Both the position numbers and the translations under genes were made by a program. The notes below the pieces were generated by a model that had not been told where the DNA came from, did no database searches, and saw only the letters and a list, made by a program, of their open reading frames with translations. DNA of 64,000 nucleotides from Pseudoflavonifractor sp. MSJ-37 (lineage in GTDB: Bacteria; Bacillota; Clostridia; Oscillospirales; Oscillospiraceae), in the NCBI RefSeq assembly GCF_018917965.1, contig NZ_JAHLPP010000004.1:62001-126000 (forward strand), read 5' to 3'. Below are positions 34,738 through 43,169 of the stretch, in pieces. Positions within the stretch are counted from its first letter, which is position 1; each line of letters begins with the position of its first letter.

Positions 34738-35751
34738 TTGAATATCAAAGAGATCGCCAAACTGACGGGGGTGTCCGTCGCTACGGTCTCCCGCTGCATC
34801 AATCAGCCGGAGAAAGTATCGCCGGAGACCCGAGCGCGGATCTTGGAGGTCATACGAAAGACCGATTATGTGCCGAACCCCTCCGCGCAGAGTTTATCTA
34901 CCGGGCAGACCCGTACGATCGCCTGCGTAGTGCCCACTCTGCGCAATGAGTTTTTCAACCAACTGGTGGAGGGCAGTCAGAAAGTCCTGGCGCAGGCGAA
35001 TTATAGGGTCCTGGTGTATTCTCAGAGCCTTCTGCCGCGGCAGAGCTGTCCAGATGACCGGAGCGTAGACGGGATGATCCTCTATGTCTCGGATTTTTCC
35101 AGCGGAAAAGAGGTCCGGGAATATCTTCGGGGGATCAAGGTCCCCTATGTACTGATCGGCGATGCGGGAGAGATGGAGCTGGAACAGCCGGTGACCTCGG
35201 TCTATATGGAGGATTATGAGGGGATCCTGATGGCACTGCGGTATCTGTACACAGAAGGGAACCGGGTGTTCGGGATCCTGATGGCGGCTGTAGAGACCTT
35301 TGCCAGCCGGCGGAGAGCCCAGGCAGTGCATGATTTTTTTGTGAGCCATCCGGACTGTATCTGCCGGACTGGGGAGATCGATTATGCGGATCAGCTCCGC
35401 CAGTCTGTTGACAGGACCCGCCGCTTTCTGGAGGAGGGGCCGCGTCCCACAGCGATCGTCACCTTCAATGATATGATGGCCGTGGGAGCGCTGAGGTGTC
35501 TCCACAGCGGCGGCATCCGGGTGCCGGAGGAGATGGAGCTGATCGGGTTCGATGATATCCCGCTGGCCAGCTATTTCACTCCAGCCCTCTCGACCATCGC
35601 TGTGCCGAACCGCCGTCTCGGAGAAAAGGCGGCGGAGCTCCTCCTGCGGCGGCTCTCTACAGGAGCTGATGCGGCACGGTGTGTGCTCTATCCGGTCGAA
35701 CTGCGGTTGAGGGAGAGCACGAGGAATCTGATCCATCTGGGTGATGTATGA
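34738..35751 (+). CDS. LacI family transcriptional regulator
   Basis: A 337-residue repressor-type protein with a TTG start at 34738 behind AAAGGAGG. The N-terminal DNA-binding domain shows NIKEIAKLTGVSVATVSRCI and the hinge NPSAQSLSTGQTRTIA; residues of about 60-337 form a periplasmic-binding-like sugar domain (PEEMELIGFDDIPLASYFTP near the end). It is the first gene of a co-oriented block to 48.9 kb. Matching TGTAACCG(A/T)TTACA sites before the aldolase and the importer genes are its likely operators. The ligand would be the imported substrate or an intermediate. Confidence 0.93.
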   Translation: MNIKEIAKLTGVSVATVSRCINQPEKVSPETRARILEVIRKTDYVPNPSAQSLSTGQTRTIACVVPTLRNEFFNQLVEGSQKVLAQANYRVLVYSQSLLPRQSCPDDRSVDGMILYVSDFSSGKEVREYLRGIKVPYVLIGDAGEMELEQPVTSVYMEDYEGILMALRYLYTEGNRVFGILMAAVETFASRRRAQAVHDFFVSHPDCICRTGEIDYADQLRQSVDRTRRFLEEGPRPTAIVTFNDMMAVGALRCLHSGGIRVPEEMELIGFDDIPLASYFTPALSTIAVPNRRLGEKAAELLLRRLSTGADAARCVLYPVELRLRESTRNLIHLGDV

Positions 35752-35819
35752 TCCTATCTCGGGCGGTATAGAAATAAAATTTGTTGATCTTGATGGCCAA
35801 ATAGTGCGGATCTGCTCCC

Positions 35820-35855
35820 AAAAGCGGAGACTCATGTTACGAGTCTCCGCTTTTT
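35820..35855 (+). terminator. Terminator after the LacI-family gene
   Basis: A 13-bp perfect stem (35821-35833 with 35841-35853) with flanking A and T runs. It separates the regulator gene from the catabolic operon, which has its own promoter. Confidence 0.93.
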
Positions 35856-35913
35856 CGCATCCATAGGGCCGGAGGATGATCAGAAAGTTCTATCGGCTCT
35901 GCGCAGAAAAGAC

Positions 35914-35942
35914 TTGCAATTTCAGTGAGAACAGGATAGTAT
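35914..35942 (+). promoter_or_regulatory. Promoter of the catabolic operon
   Basis: TTGCAA (35914-35919) and TAGTAT (35937-35942) are 17 bases apart. The start near 35949 lies just before the operator pair. Confidence 0.7.
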
Positions 35943-35954
35943 ATATCTAACGGA

Positions 35955-35981
35955 TGTAACCGTTTACAGAAACCGATTACA
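35955..35981 (+). promoter_or_regulatory. Tandem LacI-type operators before the aldolase gene
   Basis: TGTAACCGTTTACA (35955-35968) is an inverted repeat with TGTAA/TTACA arms. It is followed at once by AGAAACCGATTACA (35968-35981), matching 12 of 14 bases of the importer-side operator. Both lie just downstream of the predicted start, fitting repression by the neighbouring LacI-family protein. Confidence 0.78.
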
Positions 35982-36006
35982 AAACAAGACTGGAAGGAGC
36001 GTCTAT

Positions 36007-36822
36007 ATGGGCACCATCAAGAGACTCAACCATATTTTCCGGGAGGACGGCAACGCGATCATCACCGCGATCGACCACGGCGTCAATTCTGGCCCCATGA
36101 AGGGCATCGAGCATATGGAGCAGACCCTGAAGACCGTCATCGATGCGGGGACGGACGCTCTGATCCTGAACATCGGCATCGCCAAGAAGTATGAGCGTCT
36201 GCTGGGCCGGACCGGCCTCATCGTCCGTGCGGATTTCCCCTGTACCGACTACGCCAGAGGTTCCCATGACAGCATCCTGTGTGTGGCCGTGGAAGAGGCG
36301 GTGAAGGTGGGCGCGGATGCCGTCCTGTTCAACGGAGGCCCTGACATCTCCGGTGAGGATATCGGTCTGGAGCGCTGCATGATCTCCATCATGAGCACTC
36401 TGCGCCGCGAGTGTGAGCGCTATGGGATGCCTCTGGTGGCCGAGATGGTCCCCGGCGGCTTCAATCCCCCGCCCGAGTACATCAACATCGACAGCCTGAA
36501 GCTGGCGGCCCGCGTGGCGGCCGAAGCGGGCGCCGATATGCTGAAGATGCCCTATCGTCCCGGTACCGACGGACATGGCTATGAAGAAGTGGTCCAGGGC
36601 TGTGAGGGTCTGCCCATCGTGGTCCTCGGCGGTGCCAAGACCAACTCTCAGGAGCAGTTCTTCGCCAATATCGACGACGCCATGAAGTGCGGCGCCCACG
36701 GTGTGGCCATCGGCCGCAACATCTGGGGCCATGAGCATCCCGACCGCGTCATCAAGCTCCTCAAGGGCCTAATCCATGAGGGAGAGGACCTCAAGACGGC
36801 GATGGGGCATCTGGAGGGCTGA
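36007..36822 (+). CDS. Class I aldolase, DhnA/LsrF-like
   Basis: A 271-residue TIM-barrel aldolase of the DeoC/FbaB/LacD group. ITAIDHGVNSGPMKGIEHM begins the barrel; AGADMLKMPYRPGTDG carries the expected Schiff-base Lys, and VVLGGAKTNSQEQFFANIDD with HGVAIGRNIWGHEHP forms the phosphate site. Relatives are archaeal-type class I fructose-bisphosphate aldolase and LsrF, the thiolase of autoinducer-2 breakdown. With the kinase next door it probably cleaves or transfers a unit from a phosphorylated ketose. AAGGAG precedes the ATG. It is the first gene after the operators. Confidence 0.88.
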   Translation: MGTIKRLNHIFREDGNAIITAIDHGVNSGPMKGIEHMEQTLKTVIDAGTDALILNIGIAKKYERLLGRTGLIVRADFPCTDYARGSHDSILCVAVEEAVKVGADAVLFNGGPDISGEDIGLERCMISIMSTLRRECERYGMPLVAEMVPGGFNPPPEYINIDSLKLAARVAAEAGADMLKMPYRPGTDGHGYEEVVQGCEGLPIVVLGGAKTNSQEQFFANIDDAMKCGAHGVAIGRNIWGHEHPDRVIKLLKGLIHEGEDLKTAMGHLEG

Positions 36823-36862
36823 TCGGACTGCCTTTTAGGATGGAATGAAAGGAGGGGGGAGC

Positions 36863-38341
36863 ATGACACAGTCTTATCTGCTGGGCGTCGATATCGGTAC
36901 CAGCAGCGTGAAGACGGTGCTGGTGGACCGGGACGGACGCCGTCTGGCCCAGCACACCAGAGCTCATACGATCTTGGAACCGCAGCCGGGATTCGTGGAA
37001 CAGGACGCGGATGAGGCTTGGTGGGCCGGGGCCAGAGAGGGCATCAGAGCCTGTCTGGAGCAGTCCGGCGTCCATCCGGGCGCGATCGCGGGGATCTGCG
37101 CCAGCGGGATGGTCCCCAACCTCTGTCCGCTGGACCGCGACGGAAGACCGGTACGGCCGGCGATCCTTTACAGAGATAACCGGGCCATCCGGGAAGCGGA
37201 CTGGCTCCGGCAGGAATTGGGGTGGGAGAGCACGCTCCAGGATGTGACGCCGAAGCTCCTGTGGCTGAAGAGCCATGAGCCGGAGCAGTACGCGCGGATC
37301 GAGGTCGTGCTCAACGCCCATTCGTATATCGCCTATCGGCTGACCGGGGTCTACAGTGCCGATCATGACATCGCGGCCATCTTCGGAAATGTTTATGACG
37401 CAGAACATCATGTCTGGCAGCCGGAGCGGATGCGGGAGGCGGGGCTGGACCCCAAAGTCCTCCCGCCCCTATACTGGCCGATGGACACGGTGGGACACGT
37501 CACGGCAGAGGCTGCCGCGGAGACGGGACTGGCGGCCGGGACGCCAGTGCTGGCCGGCACGGGCGATTCCTATACCATACTGGTGGGGACGGGGACCGTC
37601 GAGGCTGGGGAGGGGCTCATCTATCTGGGCACCGCAGGCACGTTCCTCGGCCTGGAGCGGGACCTGGACCAGCAGATCGGCACCAGCCCCTTCATCACCG
37701 GCGGTGCCCGGTTCCTCGGGAACGTCCTCACTGGCGGGGAGATCACGCGCTGGTTCCGGGATACGGTGCTGATGCGGAGCATAAGCTATGAGGAACTGGA
37801 ACGGGCGGCGGCGGCCGTCCCACCGGGAGCGGATGGACTTTACGCGCTGCCCCATCTCTTGGGAGAGCGCACGCCCGTATTGGATCCGCTGGCGAAAGGC
37901 GTACTGTTCGGCTTGACCAACACGCACACAGCCGGACATATGTACCGCGCTCTGCTGGAGGGCGTGGCCTATGCTCTGCGGGACTCCTATGAACACAGCG
38001 CGCTCCCGCTCAGCCGGGTGGCGATCGGCGGCGGCGGGAGCAACTGCCTCTTGTGGCGGCAGATCATAGCCGACGTGCTGGGACAGGAGCTGATCCATCT
38101 CCCGCAAGGCGACAATGCGATCGGGACTTCCTATCTGGCAGGGATGGGGCTGGGGATGTTCGACAGCTTCCGGACCGTGCGGGATGTTTGGCTCCGGGAG
38201 AAAGAGATCACCCAGCCGGATCCGGCGGAGACAGAACGGTATAGCGAAAGATTCGCCTTTTATCAAGAACTGACCGGGATGGTCAGGCCGGCGTTCCAGA
38301 GGCTGGCAGACCAGAGCCATCCGGAGGAGGAACGCCCATGA
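36863..38341 (+). CDS. FGGY family carbohydrate kinase
   Basis: A 492-residue sugar kinase. The N-terminal phosphate-binding loop LLGVDIGTSSVKTVLVDRDG, the central GDSYTILVGTGTVEAGEG region and the C-terminal adenosine motif VAIGGGGSNCLLWRQIIADV identify FGGY kinases (xylulokinase, ribulokinase, LsrK, glycerol kinase). The substrate is not determinable; the xylulokinase-like length and the aldolase neighbour suggest a ketose or polyol. The ATG at 36863 is chosen because AAAGGAGG lies well placed; an in-frame ATG at 36845 overlaps that site. It overlaps the next gene by ATGA. Confidence 0.93.
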   Translation: MTQSYLLGVDIGTSSVKTVLVDRDGRRLAQHTRAHTILEPQPGFVEQDADEAWWAGAREGIRACLEQSGVHPGAIAGICASGMVPNLCPLDRDGRPVRPAILYRDNRAIREADWLRQELGWESTLQDVTPKLLWLKSHEPEQYARIEVVLNAHSYIAYRLTGVYSADHDIAAIFGNVYDAEHHVWQPERMREAGLDPKVLPPLYWPMDTVGHVTAEAAAETGLAAGTPVLAGTGDSYTILVGTGTVEAGEGLIYLGTAGTFLGLERDLDQQIGTSPFITGGARFLGNVLTGGEITRWFRDTVLMRSISYEELERAAAAVPPGADGLYALPHLLGERTPVLDPLAKGVLFGLTNTHTAGHMYRALLEGVAYALRDSYEHSALPLSRVAIGGGGSNCLLWRQIIADVLGQELIHLPQGDNAIGTSYLAGMGLGMFDSFRTVRDVWLREKEITQPDPAETERYSERFAFYQELTGMVRPAFQRLADQSHPEEERP

Positions 38342-38994
38342 AGATCGCGGCATTCGTCAGCAGCTCCAGCCATCATGGCAACACAGCTACTGCCGTCCAG
38401 AAATTTCTGGATGGTGCGAAGGACGCCGGTGCTGAGGTGGAGATCTGCTATTTGCACGACTATGATATGAAGCCTTGTCGTGGCTGTCGGGCCTGTGAAA
38501 AGACCGGGAAATGCGTCATCCAGGGAGACGATGTGCCCAAGCTCCATGAGGTCATCCGCTCAGCGGATGCCTATGTGCTGGCGACGCCTACCTATTATGG
38601 AGACATCAGCAGTGCGTTCAAGGTGTTCGTAGACCGCTGCTATCCTTTCGTGGATATTTGGAAGGATGAGGAGACCCAGCAGATGCGCTTCGGCAGCCGG
38701 AACAAGGTCCGTCGCCCCGGCGTCCTCATCGCGGTCAGCGGAAGCCATGGCGATATGGTCTTCGACAGCCACATGAAAGTAGGATACTTCTGCCTCAACG
38801 ACTTGAACAGCTATCCGTGGCGGGAGTTCTGCATCCCGTTCACCACATGGACCCCGGTGAAGGATATGCCGGAGACGGTGGCGGCCCTCTATCAGGGCGG
38901 GCAGGATCTGGTCCGGCATCTGGAGAGCGGTGAGGGCGAGGATCTGGCCAAGACGGGCGCCTACTTCGCGCGCTATCGGGAACTGAAATACTGA
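38338..38994 (+). CDS. Flavodoxin-like NAD(P)H-dependent oxidoreductase
   Basis: A 218-residue protein of the NADPH-dependent FMN reductase/multimeric flavodoxin group. IAAFVSSSSHHGNTATAVQKF is the FMN-phosphate loop, and ATPTYYGDISSAFKVFVDR is the isoalloxazine loop. Between them PCRGCRACEKTGKCVIQGDD holds four cysteines typical of the iron-sulfur flavoprotein-like or Cys-rich branch. It is translationally coupled to the kinase, so it should act in the same pathway as a redox helper. The partner is unknown. Confidence 0.88.
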   Translation: MKIAAFVSSSSHHGNTATAVQKFLDGAKDAGAEVEICYLHDYDMKPCRGCRACEKTGKCVIQGDDVPKLHEVIRSADAYVLATPTYYGDISSAFKVFVDRCYPFVDIWKDEETQQMRFGSRNKVRRPGVLIAVSGSHGDMVFDSHMKVGYFCLNDLNSYPWREFCIPFTTWTPVKDMPETVAALYQGGQDLVRHLESGEGEDLAKTGAYFARYRELKY

Positions 38995-39021
38995 ACGATC
39001 GATCAAGGAGGTCGAGCTGAT

Positions 39022-40047
39022 ATGAAACGAGCTGTCATCACTGCGAAAGAGACCGTAGAACTTCAGGAGACACCTGTCCCAGAGATCCGGGAGGATCAGG
39101 TCCTGGTGAAGATCCAGGCGTGCGGTCTCTGCACCTTTGAACAGCGCTATTTCACCGGCGGCAAGGAACAGTATCCCTTCCACGGCGGCCACGAGGTGTG
39201 TGGCATCGTGGAGAAGGTGGGCAGCCGGGTCGCCTCGGGCGTGAAGCCGGGGGACAAAGTGGTCGTGGCCGCCATCACCCGCTGCGGAGAGTGTTATTAC
39301 TGTCAGCGCGGCATGGACAATATGTGCGTGAACGGCGGTGACGATCCCAAGCCCAACACCCTGTGGGGACCCGGTGGCCTGAGCGAGTACATGGTGGCCG
39401 AGGGCTATCAGGTCTATAAGGTCAGCGATGATATCGACTTCTCTGTGGGCACGCTGGCGGAGCCTCTGGCCTGTGTCCTGCGCAGTGTACAGAAAGCCCA
39501 TGTGTCCTACGGTGATACCGTGGTCATCACTGGCGCCGGCATCATGGGCCTGCTCCATGTGAAGGTGGCCAAGCTCAGCGGCCTGAAGGTGGTCATCACT
39601 GAGGTCGATGAGAAGCGGAAGGAGACGGCGCTGCGTTTGGGCGCGGACCGCGTCGTCGACCCCACGAAGGAAGATCTGCTGGAAGTAGTGCGCGGGATGA
39701 CCGACGGCCGCGGCGTCGAGGCGGTGTTCTATACGGCGGGCGGCGCCAAAGCGGCGGAGCAGGGCATCAACGCGCTGGCCAAGGGCGGCACGATCGTATT
39801 CTATGGCGCGATCTATCCGAAGGGGACCATGAGCATCGACCCCAACAAGATCCACTATGATGAGATCAACTTCACTGGTCTGGTCTCCACCACCAAGGAG
39901 AGCTTCCGGGAGTCTGCCCGGATGCTGTCTGAGGGCCTGATCGATGTGCGGGAGTTCATCAGCGAAGAGGTGCCCTTCGAGAAGATCGACTATGCCTTCC
40001 GGCGGGCCATTTCTCCGGATACCTATCGTGTGATCGTCCGTATGTGA
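39022..40047 (+). CDS. Zinc-dependent medium-chain dehydrogenase 1
   Basis: A 341-residue zinc alcohol-dehydrogenase-like enzyme. The usual ACGICGSD catalytic-zinc segment reads ACGLCTFEQRYF here; GGHEVCGIVEKVG supplies the His-Glu pair. Structural-zinc cysteines are CGECYYCQRGMDNMC. The NAD(P) fold is VVITGAGIMGLLHVKVAKLS, followed by an acidic strand end (ITEVDEKR) suggesting NAD. It probably oxidises a secondary alcohol of a sugar or polyol. Its GLCT(F/W)E variant is shared with dehydrogenase 3 of the same operon, so those two are closer to each other than to dehydrogenase 2. GGAGGT precedes the ATG. Confidence 0.92.
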   Translation: MKRAVITAKETVELQETPVPEIREDQVLVKIQACGLCTFEQRYFTGGKEQYPFHGGHEVCGIVEKVGSRVASGVKPGDKVVVAAITRCGECYYCQRGMDNMCVNGGDDPKPNTLWGPGGLSEYMVAEGYQVYKVSDDIDFSVGTLAEPLACVLRSVQKAHVSYGDTVVITGAGIMGLLHVKVAKLSGLKVVITEVDEKRKETALRLGADRVVDPTKEDLLEVVRGMTDGRGVEAVFYTAGGAKAAEQGINALAKGGTIVFYGAIYPKGTMSIDPNKIHYDEINFTGLVSTTKESFRESARMLSEGLIDVREFISEEVPFEKIDYAFRRAISPDTYRVIVRM

Positions 40048-40064
40048 ACGGAAGGAGCAGAGAG

Positions 40065-41060
40065 ATGAAAGCGCTTCTGAGGCATAGTGATACGCCTAGA
40101 GATTTCGGGATGGGAGAAGTACCGGAACTGATGACCCCGCCTGGGATGGTCAAGATCCGGGTAGCTTATGCCGGCATCTGTGGGAGCGACCTCCATATTT
40201 ATTTGGGAGAGGAGCCTGGACTCCCACAGGGGATCCACGGCCATGAGTTCTCCGGGACCATCGCGGAGTTGGGCGAGGGCGTGACCGGCTTCACGCTGGG
40301 TCAGCGGGTGACGGCGGAGCATACCGCCTCCACCTGCGGCCGGTGTGTCTACTGCAAGACGGGCCGCTATCAGCTCTGCGCCGAGAGACATTCCATCGGC
40401 TTCGATACACCGGGCGCTTTCACGGAATATGTCCTGGTGGATCCCCAGTATATCCATCCCCTGCCGGAGCATGTGAGCCTCCGGGCAGGTGCTCTCACGG
40501 AACCACTGGCCTGTATCGTCCATGCGGTCAGTCTGGTGGAGACTGAGCCGGGGATGCCGGTATTGGTCGTGGGTCCGGGGCCTATGGGCCTGCTGACTGC
40601 CCTGACCCTGCGGGCCTATGGCTGTCATCCGGAGCTGATCGGGACGGCGGCGGACAAAGAGCGGCTGGATCGTGCGGCGGCAGCCGGGATCGCAGTCGTG
40701 ACGGAGCCGCGCCCTGATGGTTATCCTCTGACGGTGGACTGCTCCGGCGCGGGCGGCGGCATCCGTACAGCGCTGACAGCGCTGGTAAAGGGGGGGACTC
40801 TGCTCCAGGTCGGCATCGCCGCGAAGGAGGTGACGCTCCCCTATGATCAGATGGTCTATCGAGAGCTGAAGATCCAGGGAACGTTCTGTCATACTTGGAA
40901 GGATTGGCGTCAGGCGCTCCGGCTGCAGGAGTCGGGGGTGCTGGATCTGTCTCCAGTGATCACCGGAGAGGTGGCATTGGAAGACTGGAAGGGTGCTTTC
41001 GAGGACCTTTTGGACAAGAAGGGGATGAAAGTCCTCTTCCGGATCGGCGGGGAGGCGTGA
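40065..41060 (+). CDS. Zinc-dependent medium-chain dehydrogenase 2
   Basis: A 331-residue enzyme with canonical sorbitol/threonine-dehydrogenase motifs: YAGICGSDLHIYLG (catalytic Cys and Asp), HGHEFSGTIAELGEG, and structural-zinc cysteines in STCGRCVYCKTGRYQLC. The cofactor fold is VLVVGPGPMGLLTALTLRAYG. The C-terminal catalytic domain is short. AAGGAG seven bases before the ATG at 40065 sets the start rather than a GTG at 40044. It lies 17 bases behind dehydrogenase 1. The presence of three dehydrogenases suggests successive oxidations or an epimerising oxidation-reduction pair. Confidence 0.9.
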   Translation: MKALLRHSDTPRDFGMGEVPELMTPPGMVKIRVAYAGICGSDLHIYLGEEPGLPQGIHGHEFSGTIAELGEGVTGFTLGQRVTAEHTASTCGRCVYCKTGRYQLCAERHSIGFDTPGAFTEYVLVDPQYIHPLPEHVSLRAGALTEPLACIVHAVSLVETEPGMPVLVVGPGPMGLLTALTLRAYGCHPELIGTAADKERLDRAAAAGIAVVTEPRPDGYPLTVDCSGAGGGIRTALTALVKGGTLLQVGIAAKEVTLPYDQMVYRELKIQGTFCHTWKDWRQALRLQESGVLDLSPVITGEVALEDWKGAFEDLLDKKGMKVLFRIGGEA

Positions 41061-41063
41061 CCG

Positions 41064-42095
41064 ATGAAGATGCGTCAGATCCAATTCGATGGAGTGGGCC
41101 GACTTCGGCAGGTAGAACGGGAGATCCCGCCGCTGAAGGATAGTCAGGTGCTGGTGAAGGTGGAGGCCTGTGGCCTATGCACTTGGGAACGTTATATCTT
41201 CCAAGGCACGGAGTCTATGCCGTTCCCGTTCGTGGGCGGCCATGAGATCGCGGCCACGGTAGTAGAGACCGGAAAAGCAGTCCCCAAGGATATCGTGCCT
41301 GGGATGCCGGTGTCGGTAGCCAAGTGGGTGCGGTGCAATCAGTGCGAACCTTGCCGCCGGGGCTATGACAATCACTGTCTGGCCAATGACGGCCCTATGG
41401 ACCGCGACTGGTCTGGACCGGGCGGCTTCGCCGATCATCTGGTCTGTGAGAGCTATGAGGTGTTCCCCTTTTCACCGGATGCGCCGCTCCATTTCGCGGC
41501 ACTGGCGGAGCCGGTGGCCTGCGTCACCAGAGGGGTAGGACGGTTGCGCATCACGGCCGGAGACACAGTGGTGGTCGTGGGCGCAGGCTTCATGGGACTG
41601 CTGTTCCTGAAGCTTTTGAAGTTGAGAGGCTGCAAGGTCATCGTGGTCCAGCGGAGCGAGGCCCGGCGTGCCAGAGCGGCTGCCATGGGGGCGGATATGG
41701 TCCTGTCTCCCGAGGGGTGGCCGGAGCGGGTGCTGTCGGAGACCGGCGGCATGGGTGCCGCGGCAGCCATCTATACGGCCGGTGGTCATGAGGCAGTGGA
41801 CCAGTGTTTAGCGGCGGCCCGTGTGGGGGGCGATGTCCTCCTTTATGCTCCGACCCATGAGGACCACCCCAAGATCGATCTGGACCAGATCCACTTCAAG
41901 GAACTGGTGCTGACAGGAGCGATCCGGCATGACAAAGAGAGTTTCCGCCAGGCGGTACGCCTGCTGGGAAGTGGTCAGGTCGATTTCAGTGACCTGAGCT
42001 TGAGCTTTGGATCGATGGAACGGCTGGGGGAAGAGATGGAGCGGGCCGACCAAGATCGGGACATCCATCGGATCCTCCTGCGCTGGGAGAAATAA
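41064..42095 (+). CDS. Zinc-dependent medium-chain dehydrogenase 3
   Basis: A 343-residue relative of dehydrogenase 1, with ACGLCTWERYIFQGTE, GGHEIAATVVETGKAV, structural-zinc cysteines CNQCEPCRRGYDNHC, and the fold VVVVGAGFMGLLFLKLLKLR. The strand end reads VVQRSEARR, lacking the acidic residue that favours NAD in dehydrogenase 1, so NADP preference is possible. It starts three bases after dehydrogenase 2 ends and is the last gene before a terminator-like hairpin. Substrate is unknown. Confidence 0.9.
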   Translation: MKMRQIQFDGVGRLRQVEREIPPLKDSQVLVKVEACGLCTWERYIFQGTESMPFPFVGGHEIAATVVETGKAVPKDIVPGMPVSVAKWVRCNQCEPCRRGYDNHCLANDGPMDRDWSGPGGFADHLVCESYEVFPFSPDAPLHFAALAEPVACVTRGVGRLRITAGDTVVVVGAGFMGLLFLKLLKLRGCKVIVVQRSEARRARAAAMGADMVLSPEGWPERVLSETGGMGAAAAIYTAGGHEAVDQCLAAARVGGDVLLYAPTHEDHPKIDLDQIHFKELVLTGAIRHDKESFRQAVRLLGSGQVDFSDLSLSFGSMERLGEEMERADQDRDIHRILLRWEK

Positions 42096-42120
42096 CAGCG
42101 GATACAGTAAGATGAGAGCG

Positions 42121-42163
42121 AATGGGCGCGGATACCGAACAGAGCGGATCCGCGCCCATTTTT
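42121..42163 (+). terminator. Terminator-like hairpin before the Mch-like genes
   Basis: A 13-bp stem (42121-42133 with 42148-42160) and a TTTTT run. No clear promoter follows before 42193, so it may act as a partial terminator that lowers expression of the Mch-like pair. Confidence 0.8.
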
Positions 42164-42192
42164 AAAACAAAAAAGGATAAGGGGGGAGCGAT

Positions 42193-43167
42193 TTGCGCGA
42201 TTCCTTGAACGAGCGGGCGGCGGACATCGTAGAGCGATGCATCCTGCCGGAGCTGGATGCGCTGGGGGGCAAGGTACATATCCTGGCCAACGGGGCGACG
42301 GTCATCGACCTGGGCGTCTATGCGAAAGGTGGTTGGATGGCGGCCAAATATTTCACAGAGGCCAATTTGGGCGGCTTGGGGGAACTGACGTATACGACGA
42401 TGCGGATAGGTACCTGCCGCCTGCCCGTAGCGACTGTGTTCGTGGACCATGCGGCGATAGCAGAGCTTGCGGCCCACGACGCGTTCTTGTATATCGAATA
42501 TAAGGGTGTACGGCGGTCTGTATCTGGTCCGATCCGGTCGGTGACTGGCACAGACCAGTTCGCCCAGGCAGTGGATTATCGAGACCCTCACCCACGGAAG
42601 ATAGTGGCGAACATCCAGATCGATGGACTGCCGGATGAGGGGATGACTGACCTGATCGCGGCTTCGGTGGAACGGGAGGCTAAGGATCTCTATCTGTTGG
42701 CGGCCCGGACCGGGACTTTGACTGGAGCGGCACAGGTCTGTGCCAGAAACGTAGAGCAGAGCCTGCCCAGTCTGCTGGATCAGGGATTTCCGATCGGTTC
42801 TATCGTACAGGCCAGCGGATGTGCGCCGATCCCGGCGGTAGTAGATGATGAGGATCTGGCCTATGGCCGGGTGAACGATGGTCTCCTGTACGGACAGGAG
42901 ACCAACCTCTACGTAGACTGCGCGGAGGAGGAGATCCTGCGTCTGGAAAAGATCCTGCCGTTCGACAAGAACAAGGATGTTTGGGGGACACCGTTCGAGG
43001 AGCTGTTCGCACGGTGCGGCTATCTATGGCGGAACGTGCCGCGGGAGTGGGACGCTCCCTGCCGGGTGAATTTCTTCGATATCCGAACCGGAGGGCAGTT
43101 CTCCTATGGCGCGATCCATGAAGGCGTGCTGGAGCGGGACTTTTTAGGGACGAACGGAGGACGATGA
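42193..43167 (+). CDS. Methenyl-tetrahydromethanopterin cyclohydrolase-like protein (Mch homologue)
   Basis: A 324-residue protein with a TTG start behind GGGGGGAG. Its sequence follows archaeal Mch along its length: ANGATVIDLGVYAKGGW, LPVATVFVDHAAIAELAA, SGPIRSV, GLPDEG, YLLAARTGTLTGAAQVCARN, GCAPIPAVVDDEDLAYGRVN then DGLLYG, and the end VNFFDIRTGGQFSYGAIHEG. From memory of the family, Mch catalysis uses an Arg and a Glu three residues apart; R185 and E188 in ARNVE fit. Mch hydrolyses the methenyl bridge of a folate-like C1 carrier. No other methanopterin gene is in the window, so the true substrate may be another cyclic amidine. It is immediately followed by a shorter paralogue. Confidence 0.82.
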   Translation: MRDSLNERAADIVERCILPELDALGGKVHILANGATVIDLGVYAKGGWMAAKYFTEANLGGLGELTYTTMRIGTCRLPVATVFVDHAAIAELAAHDAFLYIEYKGVRRSVSGPIRSVTGTDQFAQAVDYRDPHPRKIVANIQIDGLPDEGMTDLIAASVEREAKDLYLLAARTGTLTGAAQVCARNVEQSLPSLLDQGFPIGSIVQASGCAPIPAVVDDEDLAYGRVNDGLLYGQETNLYVDCAEEEILRLEKILPFDKNKDVWGTPFEELFARCGYLWRNVPREWDAPCRVNFFDIRTGGQFSYGAIHEGVLERDFLGTNGGR

Positions 43168-43169
43168 GT

